DNA from: Cervus elaphus
Lineage: Eukaryota > Chordata > Mammalia > Artiodactyla > Cervidae
DNA length: 64,000 bases
Direction of reading: 5' to 3'
Assembly (NCBI RefSeq): GCF_910594005.1
Contig: NW_025316721.1
Location: 310,001 to 374,000 of the forward strand
Shown here: one piece after another, positions 1 through 10,991 of the stretch
Position numbering within the stretch: the stretch's first letter is position 1
Layout of the letters: the number at the start of each line of letters is the position of its first letter
Program-made: the position numbers and the translations under genes
The notes under the pieces: generated by a model
Told to the model about the DNA's origin: nothing
Databases searched by the model: none
The model's input: only the letters and a program-made list of their open reading frames with translations

Positions 1-644
1 GCATCTCCCAAGAGGAAAGGATGTCTGAATCCCCTGTGGAGACCACAGAGAAAGACCTAGTTCCCCACCTCATCGCGACCGGAGGCCTCACATACTTTGA
101 AAACTCCAGAGGTACACGGAGATCAGTGCCTCCAAAGGAGACGATGCCTGACTCCTCGTGAAACTTCTTAGGAGTCCCAGGATTCCTGTGGCACGTGGAA
201 AGGGACCCTTGGTCTCCCGTCTCAGCTGGAGAGGCGTCCCAATTGCCCTGCCAAGCCTCGAGGAGAATCCCGAGTTGTCCCTCGCAACTAGGCAGGAGTC
301 CTGACGTCGCTGAACAAACACGTGGGTGGAAGGGCCATCCCCGTCGTAACTCGAGAATATAACCCAGGTTCCCGCCGGAACTCGAGAAAAACCATGAGAC
401 TTCCCCCTCGCCGCGAGATGAGGCCCGATTCCCCTGCACTGCGTGCAGAGCAATTCCGTCTTGCACATCACACATGAAAGGAGCCTTGATTTCCTTGATG
501 GCACTTCACAGAAACCCCAAGAACTCTGTTTCAAGGCTAGAGGGATCCTGAGGTCACTGTAGCAACACGAAAGAGCTCTGTGGACCAAGAATCAACTCGA
601 TATGAGAGGTTAGTCCCTGGCTTCGACTCCAGAGGAATACCACC
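1..644. repeat. Monomer 0 (partial, left edge)
   Basis: The first ~152 bp lie outside the window. It resembles the monomer at 3032: TACTTTGAAAAC, CTTCTTAGG, CCCGTCTCAG, CCGTCTTGC. Confidence 0.95.
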
Positions 645-1140
645 TTACCATAAGCACCTCAAGAGGAGGCTTCTCTCAGCTCTAGCTATGTGAGAGGGAC
701 AATGAGTTTGCGGCCTCAAATGGAAAGGGCACCTCGATGCCCTGACTCGAAATAAGGGCGGATATCCCTGCAGTGACTTGAATGCAGGCTCGTCTTGCAT
801 CTCACAAGACGAAAGAATGTCTGAATCCCCTGTGGAGACCACAGAGAAAGACCTAGTTCCCCACCTCATCGCGACCGGAGGCCTCACATCCTTTGAAAAC
901 TCAAGAGGTACGCGGAGATCACTGCCTCCAAAGGAGACGATGCCTGACTCCTCGTGAAACTTGATAGGAGAACCAGGATTCCTGTGGCACGTGGAAAGGG
1001 ACTCTTGGTCTCCCGCCTCAGCTGGAGAGGCGTCCCAATTGCCCTGCCAAGCCTCGAGGAGAATCCCGAGTTGTCCCTCGCAACTAGGCAGGAGTCCTGA
1101 CGTCACTGAGCAAACACGTGGGTGGAAGGGCCATCCCCGT
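345..1140. repeat. One full period shown as 31-bp subrepeats
   Basis: Cutting the sequence every 31 bp from 345 lines up related subunits: 345 (CGTAACTCGAGAATATA), 376 (CGGAACTCGAGAAAAAC), 407 (CTCGCCGCGAGATGAGG), 593 (CAACTCGATATGAGAGG), 624 (CGACTCCAGAGGAATAC), 655 (CACCTCAAGAGGAGGC). Later subunits fit after a register shift, for example those carrying GCCTCGAGGAGAATCCCG and AGCTGGAGAGGCGTCCC. Twenty-five units of 31 bp plus 21 bp equal 796, and the next CGTAACTCGAG begins at 1141. The monomer therefore arose by amplification of a 31-bp ancestor followed by divergence and ~10 bp of net loss. Confidence 0.88.
434..448. other. Short dyad in each monomer (type position)
   Basis: CTGCAC and GTGCAG form a perfect 6-bp inverted repeat around a 3-base spacer (TGC). 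The same 15 bases recur at the equivalent place in most monomers, about 500 bp from the monomer landmark. Type A monomers destroy it by changing the right arm to CATTCAAAGC. A few others (for example near 9195, 52138, 58498 and 61680) have a single mismatch, CTGCATGCAG. A role in cruciform formation or protein binding is speculative. Confidence 0.6.
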
Positions 1141-1440
1141 CGTAACTCGAGAATATACCCCAGGTTCCCGCTGCAACTCGAGACAAACCATGAGACTTCC
1201 CCCTCGCCGCGAGATGAGGCCCGATTCCCCTGCACTGCGTGCAGAGCAATTCCGTGTTGCACATCACACATGAAAGGAGCCTTGATTTCCTTGATGGCAC
1301 TCCAGAGAAACCCCAAGAACACTGTTTCAAGGCTAGAGGGATCCTGAGGTCACTGTAGCAACACGAAAGAGCTCCGTGGACCAAAAATCAACTCGAGATG
1401 AGAGGGTAGTCCCTGGCTTCGACTCCAGAGGAAAACCACC
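645..1440. repeat. Monomer 1
   Basis: 796 bp. The landmark is varied to TTACCATAAG. The left part, with GGGACAATGAG and GGCACCTCGATG, resembles the monomer at 3828. TGACGTCACTGAGC replaces the usual TGACGTCGCTGAAC. Confidence 0.95.
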
Positions 1441-2236
1441 TTACCAAAAGCACCTCAAGTGGAAGCTTCTCTCATCTCTAGCTATGTGAGACGGACCCTG
1501 AGTTTGTGGCCTCAAGTGGAATGGACACCGCGATGCCCTGACTCGAAATAAGGCCGGATATCCCTGCAGTGACTTGAATGCAGGCTCGTCTTGCATCTCC
1601 CAAGACGAAAGAATGTCTGAATCCCCTGTGGAGACCACAGAGAAAGACCTAGTTCCCCACCTCATCGCGACCGGAGGCCTCACATCCTTTGAAAACTCCA
1701 GAGGTACGCGGAGATCACTGCCTCCAAAGGAGACGATGCCTGACTCCTCGTGAAACTTGATAGGAGTCCCAGGATTCCTGTGGCACGTGGAAAGGGACCC
1801 TTGGTCTCCCGCCTCAGCTGGAGAGGCGTCCCAATTGCCCTGCCAAGCCTCGAGAAGAATCCCGAGTTTTCCCTCGCAACTAGGCAGGAGTCCTGACGTC
1901 GCTGAACAAACACGTGGGTGGAAGGGCCATCCCCGACGTAACTCGAGAATATACTCCAGGTTCCCGCCGCAACTCGAGAAAAACCATGAGACTTCCCCCT
2001 CGCCGTGAGATGAGGCCCGATTCCCCTGCACTGTGTGCAGAGCAATTCCGTGTTGCACATCACACATGAAAGGAGCCTTGATTTCCTTGATGGCACTCCA
2101 GAGAAACCCCAAGAACACTGTTTCAAGGCTAGAGGGATCCTGAGGTCACTGTAGCAACACAAAAGAGCTCCGTGGACCAAAAATCAACTCGAGATGAGAC
2201 GTTAGTCCCTGGCTTCGACTCCAGAGGTATACCACC
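1441..2236. repeat. Monomer 2
   Basis: 796 bp. Private variants include TTACCAAAAG, GAGACGGACC, CTCGAGAAGAATCCC, ATATACTCCAGG and CTGTGTGCAG, the last breaking the dyad. It ends GAGGTATACC. Confidence 0.95.
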
Positions 2237-3031
2237 TTACCACAAGCACCTCAAGAGGAGGCTTCTCTCAGCTCTAGGTATGTGAGAGGGACCCTGAGTT
2301 TGCAGCCACAAGTGGAATGGACACCGCGATGCCCTGACTGGAAATAATGCCGGATATCCATGCAGTGACTTGAATGCAGGCTCGTCTTGCATCTCCCAAG
2401 ACGAAAGGATGTCTGAATCCCCTGTGGAGACCACAGAGAAAGACCTAGTTCCCCACCTCATCGTGACCGGAGGCCTCACATCCTTTGAAAACTCCAGAGG
2501 TACGCGGAGATCAGTGCCTCCAAAGGAGACGATGCCAGACTCCTCGTGAAACTTGATAGGAGTCCCAGGATTCCTGTGGCACGTGGAAAGGGACCCTTGG
2601 TCTCCCGCCTCAGCTGGAGAGGCGTCCCAATTGCCCTGCCAAGCCTCGAGGAGAATCCCGAGTTGTCCCTCGCAACTAGGCAGGAGTCCTGACGTCGCTG
2701 AAGAAACACGTGGGTGGAAGGGCCATCCCCGTCGTAACTCGAGAATATACCCCAGGTTCCCGCCGCAACTCGAGAAAAACCATGAGACTTCCCCCTCGCC
2801 GCGAGATGAGGCCCGATTCCCCTGCACTGCGTGCAGAGCAATTCCGTGTTGCACATCACACATGAAAGGAGCCTTGATTTCCTTGATGGCACTCCAGAGA
2901 AACCCCAAGAACACTGTTTCAAGGCTAGAGGGATCCTGAGGTCACTGTAGCAACCCGAAAGAGCTCCGTGGACCAAAAATCAACTCGAGATGAGAGGTTA
3001 GTCCCTGGCTTCGACTCCAGAGGAAACCACC
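2237..3031. repeat. Monomer 3
   Basis: 795 bp; one base is lost in the terminal GAGGAAACCACC. Left-half variants are GCAGCCACAAG, GACTGGAAATAATG and TATCCATGCAG. Confidence 0.95.
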
Positions 3032-3827
3032 TTACCACAAGCACCTCAAGAGGAGGCTTCTCTCAGCTGTAGGTATGTGAGAGGGACCCTGAGTTTGCGG
3101 CCTCAAGTGGAATGGACACCGCGATGCCCTGACTCGAAATAAGGCCGGATATCCCTGCAGTGACTTGAATGCAGGCTCGTCTTGCATCTCCCAAGACGAA
3201 AGGATGTCTGAATCCCCTGTGGAGACCACAGAGAAAGACCTAGTTCCCCACCTCATCGCGACCGGAGACCTCACATACTTTGAAAACTCCAGAGGTACAC
3301 TGAGATCAGTGCCTCCAAAGGAGACGATGCCTGACTCCTCGTGAAACTTCTTAGGAGTTCCAGGATTCCTGTGGCACGTGGAAAGGGACCCTTGGTCTCC
3401 CGTCTCAGCTGGAGAGGCGTCCCAATTGCCCTGCTAAGCCTCGAGGAGAATCCCGAGTTGTCCCTCGCAACTAGGCAGGAGTCCTGACGTCGCTGAACAA
3501 ACACGTGGGTGGAAGGGCCATCCCCGTCGTAACTCGAGAATATAACCCAGGTTCCCGCCGCAACTCGAGAAAAACCATAAGACTTCCCCCTCGCCGCGAG
3601 ATGAGGCCCGATTCCCCTGCACTGCGTGCAGAGCAATTCCGTCTTGCACATCACACATGAAAGGAGCCTTGATTTCCTTGATGGCACTTCATAGAAACCC
3701 CAAGAACACTGTTTCAAAGCTAGAGGGATCATGAGGTCACTGTAGCAACACGAAAGAGCTCTGTGGACCAAGAATCAACTCGATATGAGAGGTTAGTCCC
3801 TGGCTTCGACTCCAGAGGAATACCACC
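3032..3827. repeat. Monomer 4
   Basis: 796 bp. The right part matches the partial monomer at 1-644, including ACATACTTTG, CTTCTTAGGAG, CCGTCTTGC and CTCGATATGAG. It also has CAGCTGTAGG and ATCATGAGG. Confidence 0.95.
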
Positions 3828-4623
3828 TTACCACAAGCACCTCAAGAGGAGGCTTCTCTCAGCTCTAGCTATGTGAGAGGGACAATAAGTTTGCGGCATC
3901 AAGTGGAAAGGGCACCTCGATTCCCTGACTCGAAATAAGGGCGGATATCCCTGCAGTGACTTGAATGCAGGCTCGTCTTGCATCTCCCAAGACGAAAGAA
4001 TGTCTGAATCCCCTGTGGAGACCACAGAGAAAGACCTAGTTCCCCACCTCATCGCGACCGGAGGCCTCACATCCTTTGAAAACCAAAGAGGTACTCGGAG
4101 ATCACTGCCTCCAAAGGAGACGATGCCTGACTCCTCGTGAAACTTGATAGGAGCCCCAGGATTCCTGTGGCACGTGGAAAGGGACCCTTGGTCTCCCGCC
4201 TAAGCTGGAGAGGCGTCCCAATTGCCCTGCCAAGCCTCAAGAAGAATCCCGAGTTGTCCCTCGCAACTAGGCAGGAGTCCTGACGTCGCTGAACAAACAC
4301 GTGTGTGGAAGGGCCATCCCCGTCGTAACTCGAGAATATACCCCAGGTTCCCGCCGCAACTCAAGAAAAATTATGAGACTTCCCCCTCGCCACTAGATGA
4401 GGCCCGATTCCCCTGCACTGCGTGCAGAGCCATTCCGTCTTGCACATCACACATGAAAGGAGACTTGATTTCCTTGATGGCACTCCAGAGAAACCCCAAG
4501 AACACTCTTTCAAGGCTAGAGGGATCCTGAGGTCACTGTAGCCACACGAAAGAGCTCCGTGGACCAAAAATCAACTCGAGATGAGAGGTTAGTCCCTGGC
4601 TTCGACTCCAGAGGAATACCACC
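3828..4623. repeat. Monomer 5
   Basis: 796 bp and strongly diverged: GGGACAATAAG, ACCAAAGAGGTACTCGG, CGCCTAAGCTGG, AAAAATTATGAG, GCCACTAGATG, GAGCCATTCC and ACACTCTTTC. Confidence 0.95.
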
Positions 4624-5419
4624 TTACCACAAGCACCTCAAGAGGAGGCTTCTCTCAGCTCTAGGTATGTGAGAGGGACCCTGAGTTTGCGGCCTCAAGT
4701 GAAATGGACACCGCGATGCCCTGACTCGAAATAAGGCCGGATATCCCTGCAGTGACTTGAATGCAGGCTCGTCTGGCATCTCCCAAGACGAAAGGATGTC
4801 TGAATCCCCTGTGGAGACCACAGAGAAAGACCTAGTTCCCCACCTTATCGCGACCGGAGGCCTCACATCCTTTGAAAACTCCAGAGGTACGCGGAGATCA
4901 GTGCCTCCAAAGGAGACGATGCCTGACTCCTCGTGAAACTTGATAGGAGTCCCAGTATTCCTGTGGCACGTGGAAAGGGAGCCTTGGTCTCCCGCCTCAG
5001 CTGGAGAGGCGTCCCAATTGCCCTGCCAAGCCTCGAGGAGAATCCCGAGTTGTCCCTCGCAACTAGGCAGGAGTCCTGATGTCGCTGAACAAACACGTGT
5101 GTGGAAGGGCCATCCCCGTCGTAACTCGAGAATATACCCCAGGTTCCCGCCGCAACTCGAGAAAAACCATAAGACTTACCCTTCGCCGCGAGATTAGGCC
5201 CGATTCCCCTGCTCTGCGTGCAGAGCAATTCCGTGTTGCACATCACACATGAAAGGAGCCTTGATTTCCTTGATGGTACTCCAGAGAAACACCAAGAACA
5301 GTGTTTCAAGGCTAGATTGTTCCTGAGGTCACTGTAGCAACACGAAAGAGGTCCGTGGAACACAAATCAACTGGAGATGAGAGGTTAGTCCCTGGCTTCG
5401 ACTCCAGAGGAATACCACC
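4624..5419. repeat. Monomer 6
   Basis: 796 bp. Variants are AAGTGAAATGG, GTCTGGCATC, CCAGTATTCC, AAGGGAGCC (shared with type G), CTTACCCTTCGCC, CTAGATTGTTCC and GGTCCGTGGAACAC. Confidence 0.95.
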
Positions 5420-6215
5420 TTACCACAAACACCTCAAGAGGAGGCTTCTCTCAGCTCTAGGTATGTGAGAGGGACCCTGAGTTTGCGGCCTCAAGTGGAA
5501 TGGACACCGCGATGCCCTGACTCGAAATAAGGCCGGATATACCTGCAGTGACTTGAATGCAGGCTCGTCTTGCATCTCCGAAGACGAAAGGATGTCTGAA
5601 GCCCCTGTGGAGACCACAGAGAAAGACCTAGTTCCCCATCTCATCGTGACCGGAGGCCTCACATCCTTTGAAAACTCCAGAGGTACGCGGAGATCGGTGC
5701 CTCCAAAGGAGACGATGCCTGACTCCTCGTGTAACTTGATAGGAGTCCCAGGATTCCTGTGGCACGTGGAAAGCGACCCTTGGTCTCCCGCCTCAGCTGG
5801 AGAGGCGTCCCAGTTGCCCTGCCATGCCTCGAGGAGAATCCCGAGTTGACCCTCCCAACTAGGCATGAGTCCTGACGTCGCTGAACAAACACGTGTGTGG
5901 AAGGGCCATCCCCGTCGTAACTTGAGAATATGCCCCAGGTTCCCGCCGCAACTCGAGAAAAACCATGAGACTTCCCCCTCGCTGCGAGATGAGGCCCGAT
6001 TCCCCTGCACTGCGTGCAGAGCAATTCCGTGTTGCACATCACACATGAAAGGAGCCTTGATTTCCTTGATGGCACTCCAGAGAAACCCCAAGAACACTGT
6101 TTCAAGGCTAGAGGGATCCTGAGGTCACTGTAGCAACCAGAAAGAGCACCGTGGACCAAAAATCAACTCGAGATGAGAGGTTAGTCCCTGGCTTCGACTC
6201 CAGAGGAATACCACC
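5420..6215. repeat. Monomer 7
   Basis: 796 bp. Variants are CACAAACACC, TATACCTGCAG, CTCCGAAGACG, GATCGGTGCC, GTGTAACTTG, GAGTTGACCCTCCC and CAACCAGAAAGAGCACC. Confidence 0.95.
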
Positions 6216-7011
6216 TTACCACAAGCACCTCAAGAGGAGGCTTCTCTCAGCTCTAGGTATGTGAGAGGGACCCTGATTTTGCGGCCTCAAGTGGAATGGA
6301 CACTGCGATGCCCTGACGCGAAATAACGCCGGATATCCCAGCAGTGACTTGAATGCAGGCTCGTCTTCCATCTCCCAAGATGAAAGGATGTCTGAATCCC
6401 CTGTGGAGACCACAGAGAAAGACCTAGTTCCCCATCTCATCGCGACCGGAGGCCTAACATCCTTTGAAAACTCCAGAGGTACACGGAGATCAGTGCCTCC
6501 AAAGGAGACGATGCCTGACTCCTCGTGAAACTTGATAGGAGTCCCAGGATTACTGTGGCACGTGGAAAGGGACACTTGGTCTCCCGTCTCAGCTGGAGAG
6601 GCGTCCCAATTGCCCTGCCAAGCCTCGAGGAGAATCCCGAGTTGTCCCTCGCAACTAGGCAGGAGTCCTGACGTCGCTGAACAAACACGTGGTTGGAAGG
6701 GCCATCCCAGTCGTAACTCGAGAATATACCCCAGGTTCCCGCCGCAACTCGAGAAAAACCATGAGACTTCCCCCTCGCCCCGAGATGAGGCCCGATTCCG
6801 CTGCACTGCGTGCAGAGCAATTCCGTGTTGCACATCACACATGAAAGGAGCCTTGATTTCCTTGATGGCACTCCAGAGAAACCCCAAGAACACTGTTTCA
6901 AGGCTAGAGGGATCCTGAGGTCACTGTAGCAACACGAAAGAGCTCCGTGGACCATAAATCAACTGGAGATTAGAGGTTAGTCCCTGGCTTCGATTCCAGA
7001 GGAATACCACC
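6216..7011. repeat. Monomer 8
   Basis: 796 bp. Left half: CACTGCGATG, GACGCGAAATAACG. Also CCCAGCAGTG (PstI site lost), GGATTACTG, CCGCTGCACTG, and the end ATAAATCAACTGGAG plus ATTAGAGG, shared with several F monomers. Confidence 0.95.
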
Positions 7012-7807
7012 TTACCACAAGCACCTCAAGAGGAGGCTTCTCTCAGCTCTAGGTATGTGAGAGGGACCCTGAGTTTGCGACCTCAAGTGGAATGGACACC
7101 GCGATGCCCTGACTGGAAATAAGGCCGGATATCCCTGCAGTGACTTGAATGCCGGCTCGTCTTGCATCTCCCAAGACGAAAGGATGTCTGAATCCCCTGT
7201 GGAGACCACAGAGAAAGACCTAGTTCCCCACCTCATCGCGACCGGAGGCCTCACATCCTTTGAAAACTCCAGAGGTACGCGGAGATCAGTGCCTCCAAAG
7301 GAGACGATGCCTGACTCCTCGTGAAACTTCTTAGGAGTCCCAGGATTCCTGTGGCACGTGGAAAGGGACCCTTGGTCTCCCGCCTCAGCTGGAGAGGCAT
7401 CCCAATTGCCCTGCCTAGCCTCGAGGAGAATCCCGAGTTGTCCCTCGCAACTAGGCAGGAGTCCTGACTTCGCTGAACAAACACGTGGGTGGAAGGGCCA
7501 TCCCCGTCGTAACTCGAGAATATACCCCAGGTTGCCACCGCAACTCGAGAAAAACCGTGAGACTTCCCCCTCGCCGTAAGATGAGGCCCGATTCCCCTGC
7601 ACTGCATTCAAAGCAATTCCCTGTTGCACATCAAACATGAAAGGAGCCTTGATTTCCTTGATGGCACTCCAGAGAAACCCCAAGAACACTGTTTCAAGGC
7701 TAGAGGGATCCTGAGGTCACTGTAGCAACACGAAAGAGCTCCGTGGACCAAAAATCAACTCGAGATGAGAGGTTAGTCCCTGGCTTCGACTCCAGAGGAA
7801 TACCACC
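7012..7807. repeat. Monomer 9, type A
   Basis: 796 bp and the first A-type right half: AACCGTGAG, CCGTAAGATG, CATTCAAAGC, ACATCAAACATG. The dyad is lost. GTTGCCACCG is shared with the monomers at 10196 and 13380. Confidence 0.95.
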
Positions 7808-8603
7808 TTACCACAAGCACCTTAAGAGGAGGCTTCTCTCAGCTCTAGGTATGTGAGAGGGACCCTGAGTTTGCGGCCACAAGTGGAATGGACACTGCGA
7901 TGCCCTGACTCGAAATAAGGCCGGATATCCCTGCAGTGACTTGAATGCAGGCTCGTTTTGCATCTCCCAAGATGAAAGGATGTCTGAATCCCCTGTGGGG
8001 ATCACAGAGAAAGACCTAGTTCCCCACCTCATCGCGACCGGAGGCCTCACATCCTTTGAAAACTCCAGAGGTACACGGAGATCAGTGCCTCCAAAGGAGA
8101 CGATGCCTGACTCCTCGTGAAACTTGATAGGAGTCACAGGATTACTGTGGCACGTGGAAAGGGACCCTTAGTCTCCCGCCTCAGCTGGAGAGGAGTCCCA
8201 ATTGCCCTGCCAAGCCTCGAGGAGAATCCCGAGTTGTTCCTCGCAACTAGGAAGGAGTCCTGACGTCGCTGAACAAACACGTGGGTGGAAGGGCCAGCCC
8301 CGTCTTAACTCGAGAATATACCCCAGGTTCCCGCCGCAACTCGAGAAAAACCATGAGACTTCCCCCTCGCCGCGAGATGAGGCCTGATTCCCCTGCACTG
8401 CGTGCAGAGCAATTCCGTGTTGCACATCACACATGAAATGAGCCTTGATTTCCTTGATGGCACTCCAGAGAAACCCCAAGAACACTGTTTCAAGGCTAGA
8501 GGGATCCTGAGGTCACTGTCGCAACACGAAAGAGCTCCGTGGACCATAAATCAACTGGAGATTAGAGGTTAGTCCCTGGCTTCGACTCCAGAGGAATACC
8601 ACC
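7808..8603. repeat. Monomer 10
   Basis: 796 bp. The H-like left half has CTCGTTTTGC and GTGGGGATCAC. Then come GAGTCACAGG, CCCTTAGTC, GTTGTTCCTCG, CCAGCCCCGTC, GAAATGAGCC and CTGTCGCAAC. Confidence 0.95.
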
Positions 8604-9399
8604 TTACCACAAGCACCTCAAGAGGAGGCTTCTCTCAGCTCTAGCTATGTGAGAGGGACCCTAAGTTTGCGGCCACAAGTGGAATGGACACCGCGATGCC
8701 CTGACTCGAAATAAGGCCGGATATCCCTTCAGTGACTTGAATGCAGGCTCGTCTTGCATCTCCCAAGATGAAAGGATGTCTGAATCCCCTGTGGAGACCA
8801 CAAAGAAACACCTAGTTCCCCACCTCATCGCGACCGGAGGCCTCACATCCTTTGAAAACTCCAGAGCTACGCGGAGATCAGTGCCTCCAAAGGAGACGAT
8901 GCCTGACTCCTCGTGAAACTTCTTAGGAGTCCCAGGATTCCTGTGGCACGTGGAAAGGGACCCTTGGTCTCCCGCCTCACCTGGAGGGGCGTCCCAATTG
9001 CCCTGCCAAGCCTCGAGGAGAATCCCGAGTTGTCCCTCGCAACTAGGCAGGAGTCCTGACGTCGCTGAACAAACACGTGGGTGGAAGGGCCATCCCCGTC
9101 GTAACTCGAGAATATACCCCAGGTTCCCGCCGCAACTCGAGAAAAACCATAAGACTTCCCCCTCGCCGCGAGATGAGGCCCGATTCCCCTGCACTGCATG
9201 CAGAGCAATTCCGTGTTGCACATCACACATGAAAGGAGCCTTGATTTCCTTGATGGCACTCCAGAGAAACCCCAAGAACACTGTTTCAAGGTTAGAGGGA
9301 TCATGAGCTCACTGTAGCAACACGAAAGAGCTCCGTGGACCAAAAATCAACACGAGATGAGAGGTTAGTCCCTGGCTTCGACTCCAGAGGAATACCACC
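8604..9399. repeat. Monomer 11
   Basis: 796 bp. Variants are CCCTAAGTTTG, CCCTTCAGTG (PstI site lost), CAAAGAAACACC, GAGCTACGCGG, CACCTGGAGGGG, dyad mismatch CTGCATGCAG and ATCATGAGCTCAC. Confidence 0.95.
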
Positions 9400-10195
9400 T
9401 TACCACAAGCACCTCAAGAGGAGGCTTCTCTCAGCTCTAGGTATGTGAGAGGGACCCTGAGTTTGCGGCCTCAAGTGGAATGGACACCGCGATGCCCTGA
9501 CACGAAATAATGCCGGATATCCCTGCAGTGACTTGAATGCAGGCTCGTCTTGCATCTCCCAAGACGAAAGGATGTCTGAATCCCCTGTGGAGACCACAGA
9601 GAAAGACGTAGTTCCCCACATCATCGCGACCGGAAGCCTCACATACTTTGAAAACTCCAGAGGTACACTGAGATCAGTGCCTCCAAAGGAGACGATGCCT
9701 GACTCCTCATGAAACTTGATAGGAGTCCCAGGATTCCTGTGGCACGTGGAAAGGGACTCTTGGTCTCCCGCCTCAGATGGAGAGGCGTCCCAATTGCCCT
9801 GCCAAGCCTCGAGGAGAATCCCGAGTTGTCCCTCGCAACTAGGCAGGAGTCCTGACTTCGCTGAACAAACACGTGGGTGGAAGGGCCATCCCCGTCGTAA
9901 CTCGAGAATATACCCCAGGTTCCCGTCGCAACTCGAGAAAAACCATGAGACTTCCCCCTCGCCGCTAGATGAGGCCTGATTCCCCTGGACTGCGTGCAGA
10001 GCAATTCCGTCTTGAACATCACACATGAAAGGAGCCTTGATTTCCTTGATGGCACTCCAGAGAATCCCCAAGAACACTCTTTCAAGGCTAGAGGGATCCT
10101 GAGGTCACTGTAGCAACAAGAAAGAGCGCCGTGGACCAAAAATCAACTCGAGATGAGAGGTTAGTCCCTGGCTTCGACTCCAGAGGAATACCACC
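9400..10195. repeat. Monomer 12
   Basis: 796 bp. Its right half (from ~9814) is the start of the duplicated 3184-bp block: GACTTCGCTG, GTTCCCGTCG, CGCTAGATG, CTGGACTGCG, GTCTTGAAC, GAAAGAGCGCC. Confidence 0.95.
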
Positions 10196-10991
10196 TTACC
10201 ACAAGCACCTCAAGAGGAGGCTTCTCTCAGCTCTAGGTATGTGAGAGGGACCCTGAGTTTGTGGCCTCAAGTGGAATGGAAACCGCGATGCCCTGACTCG
10301 AAATAAGGCCGAATATCCCTGCAGTGACTTGAATGCAGGCTCGTCTTGCATCTCCTAAGACGAAAGGATGTCTGAATCCCCTGGGGAGACCACAGAGAAA
10401 AACCTAGTTCCCCACCTCATCGCGACCGGAGGCCTCACATCCTTTGAAAACTTCAGAGGTACGCGGAGATCAGTGCCTCCAAAGGAGACGATGCCTGACG
10501 CCTCGTGAAACTTGATAGGAGTCCCAGGATTCCTGTGGCACGTGGAAAGGGACCCTTGGTCTCCCGCCTCAGCTGGAGAGGCGTCCCAATTGCCCTGCCA
10601 AGCCTCGAGGAGAATCCCGAGTTGTCCCTCGCAACTAGGCAGGAGTCCTGACGTCGCTGAACAAACACGTGGGTGGAAGGGCCATCCCCGTCGTAACTCG
10701 AGAATATACCCCAGGTTGCCACCGCAACTCGAGAAAAACCGTGAGACTTCCCCCTCGCCGTAAGATGAGGCCCGATTCCCCTGCACTGCATTCAAAGCAA
10801 TTCCGTGTTGCACATCAAACATGAAAGGAGCCTTGATTTCCTTGATGGCTCTCCAGAGAAACCCCAAGAACACTGTTTCAAGGGTAGAGGGATCCTGAGG
10901 TCACTGTAGCAACAAGAAAGAGCTCCGTGGACCACAAATCAACTCGAGATGAGAGGTTAGTCCCTGGCTTCGACTCCAGAGGAATACCACC
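10196..10991. repeat. Monomer 13, type A right half
   Basis: 796 bp. Left half: GTTTGTGGCC, GGAAACCGCG, GGCCGAATAT, CTGGGGAGACC. Right half is type A. It differs from its duplicate at 13380 by very few bases. Confidence 0.95.

Larger units (their letters stand above)
1..3984. repeat. Weak 4-monomer echo (offset ~3183)
   Basis: The partial monomer at 1-644 and the left part of the next resemble 3184-3984. Both carry ACATACTTTG, CTTCTTAGGAG, CCCGTCTCAG, CCGTCTTGCAC, GGCACTTCA and CTCGATATGAGAGG, then GAGGGACAAT and GAAAGGGCACCTCGAT. The two intervening monomers show no such second copy in the window. Confidence 0.75.

Noticed and set aside
421..450. CENP-B box
   Set aside because: The nearest match to the reverse-complement core is CCCGATTCCCCTGCA. 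It has the CCCG..T half but TGCA where CGAA is required. I saw no full match in any monomer by eye; a regex scan for TTCGNNNNANNCGGG on both strands would settle it.
345..1140. CRISPR array (31-bp periodic units)
   Set aside because: The 31-bp units are directly abutting and degenerate, with no unique spacers between identical repeats, and the 796-bp level above them is a eukaryotic satellite pattern.
1441..2118. 225-codon minus-strand open frame (and its copies in most monomers) as a protein gene
   Set aside because: It repeats every ~796 bp, is broken by private indels and stops in many copies, overlaps other equally open frames on both strands, resembles no family I know, and has a structural explanation in the 31-bp subunit.
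2553..2939. 128-codon plus-strand open frame family
   Set aside because: It lies opposite the minus-strand frames within the repeat, is disrupted in several monomers, and has no recognisable domain.
2476..2976. 166-codon minus-strand open frame family
   Set aside because: Same periodicity and same reason; it overlaps the 225-codon frame in another phase, so both cannot be conserved coding sequence.
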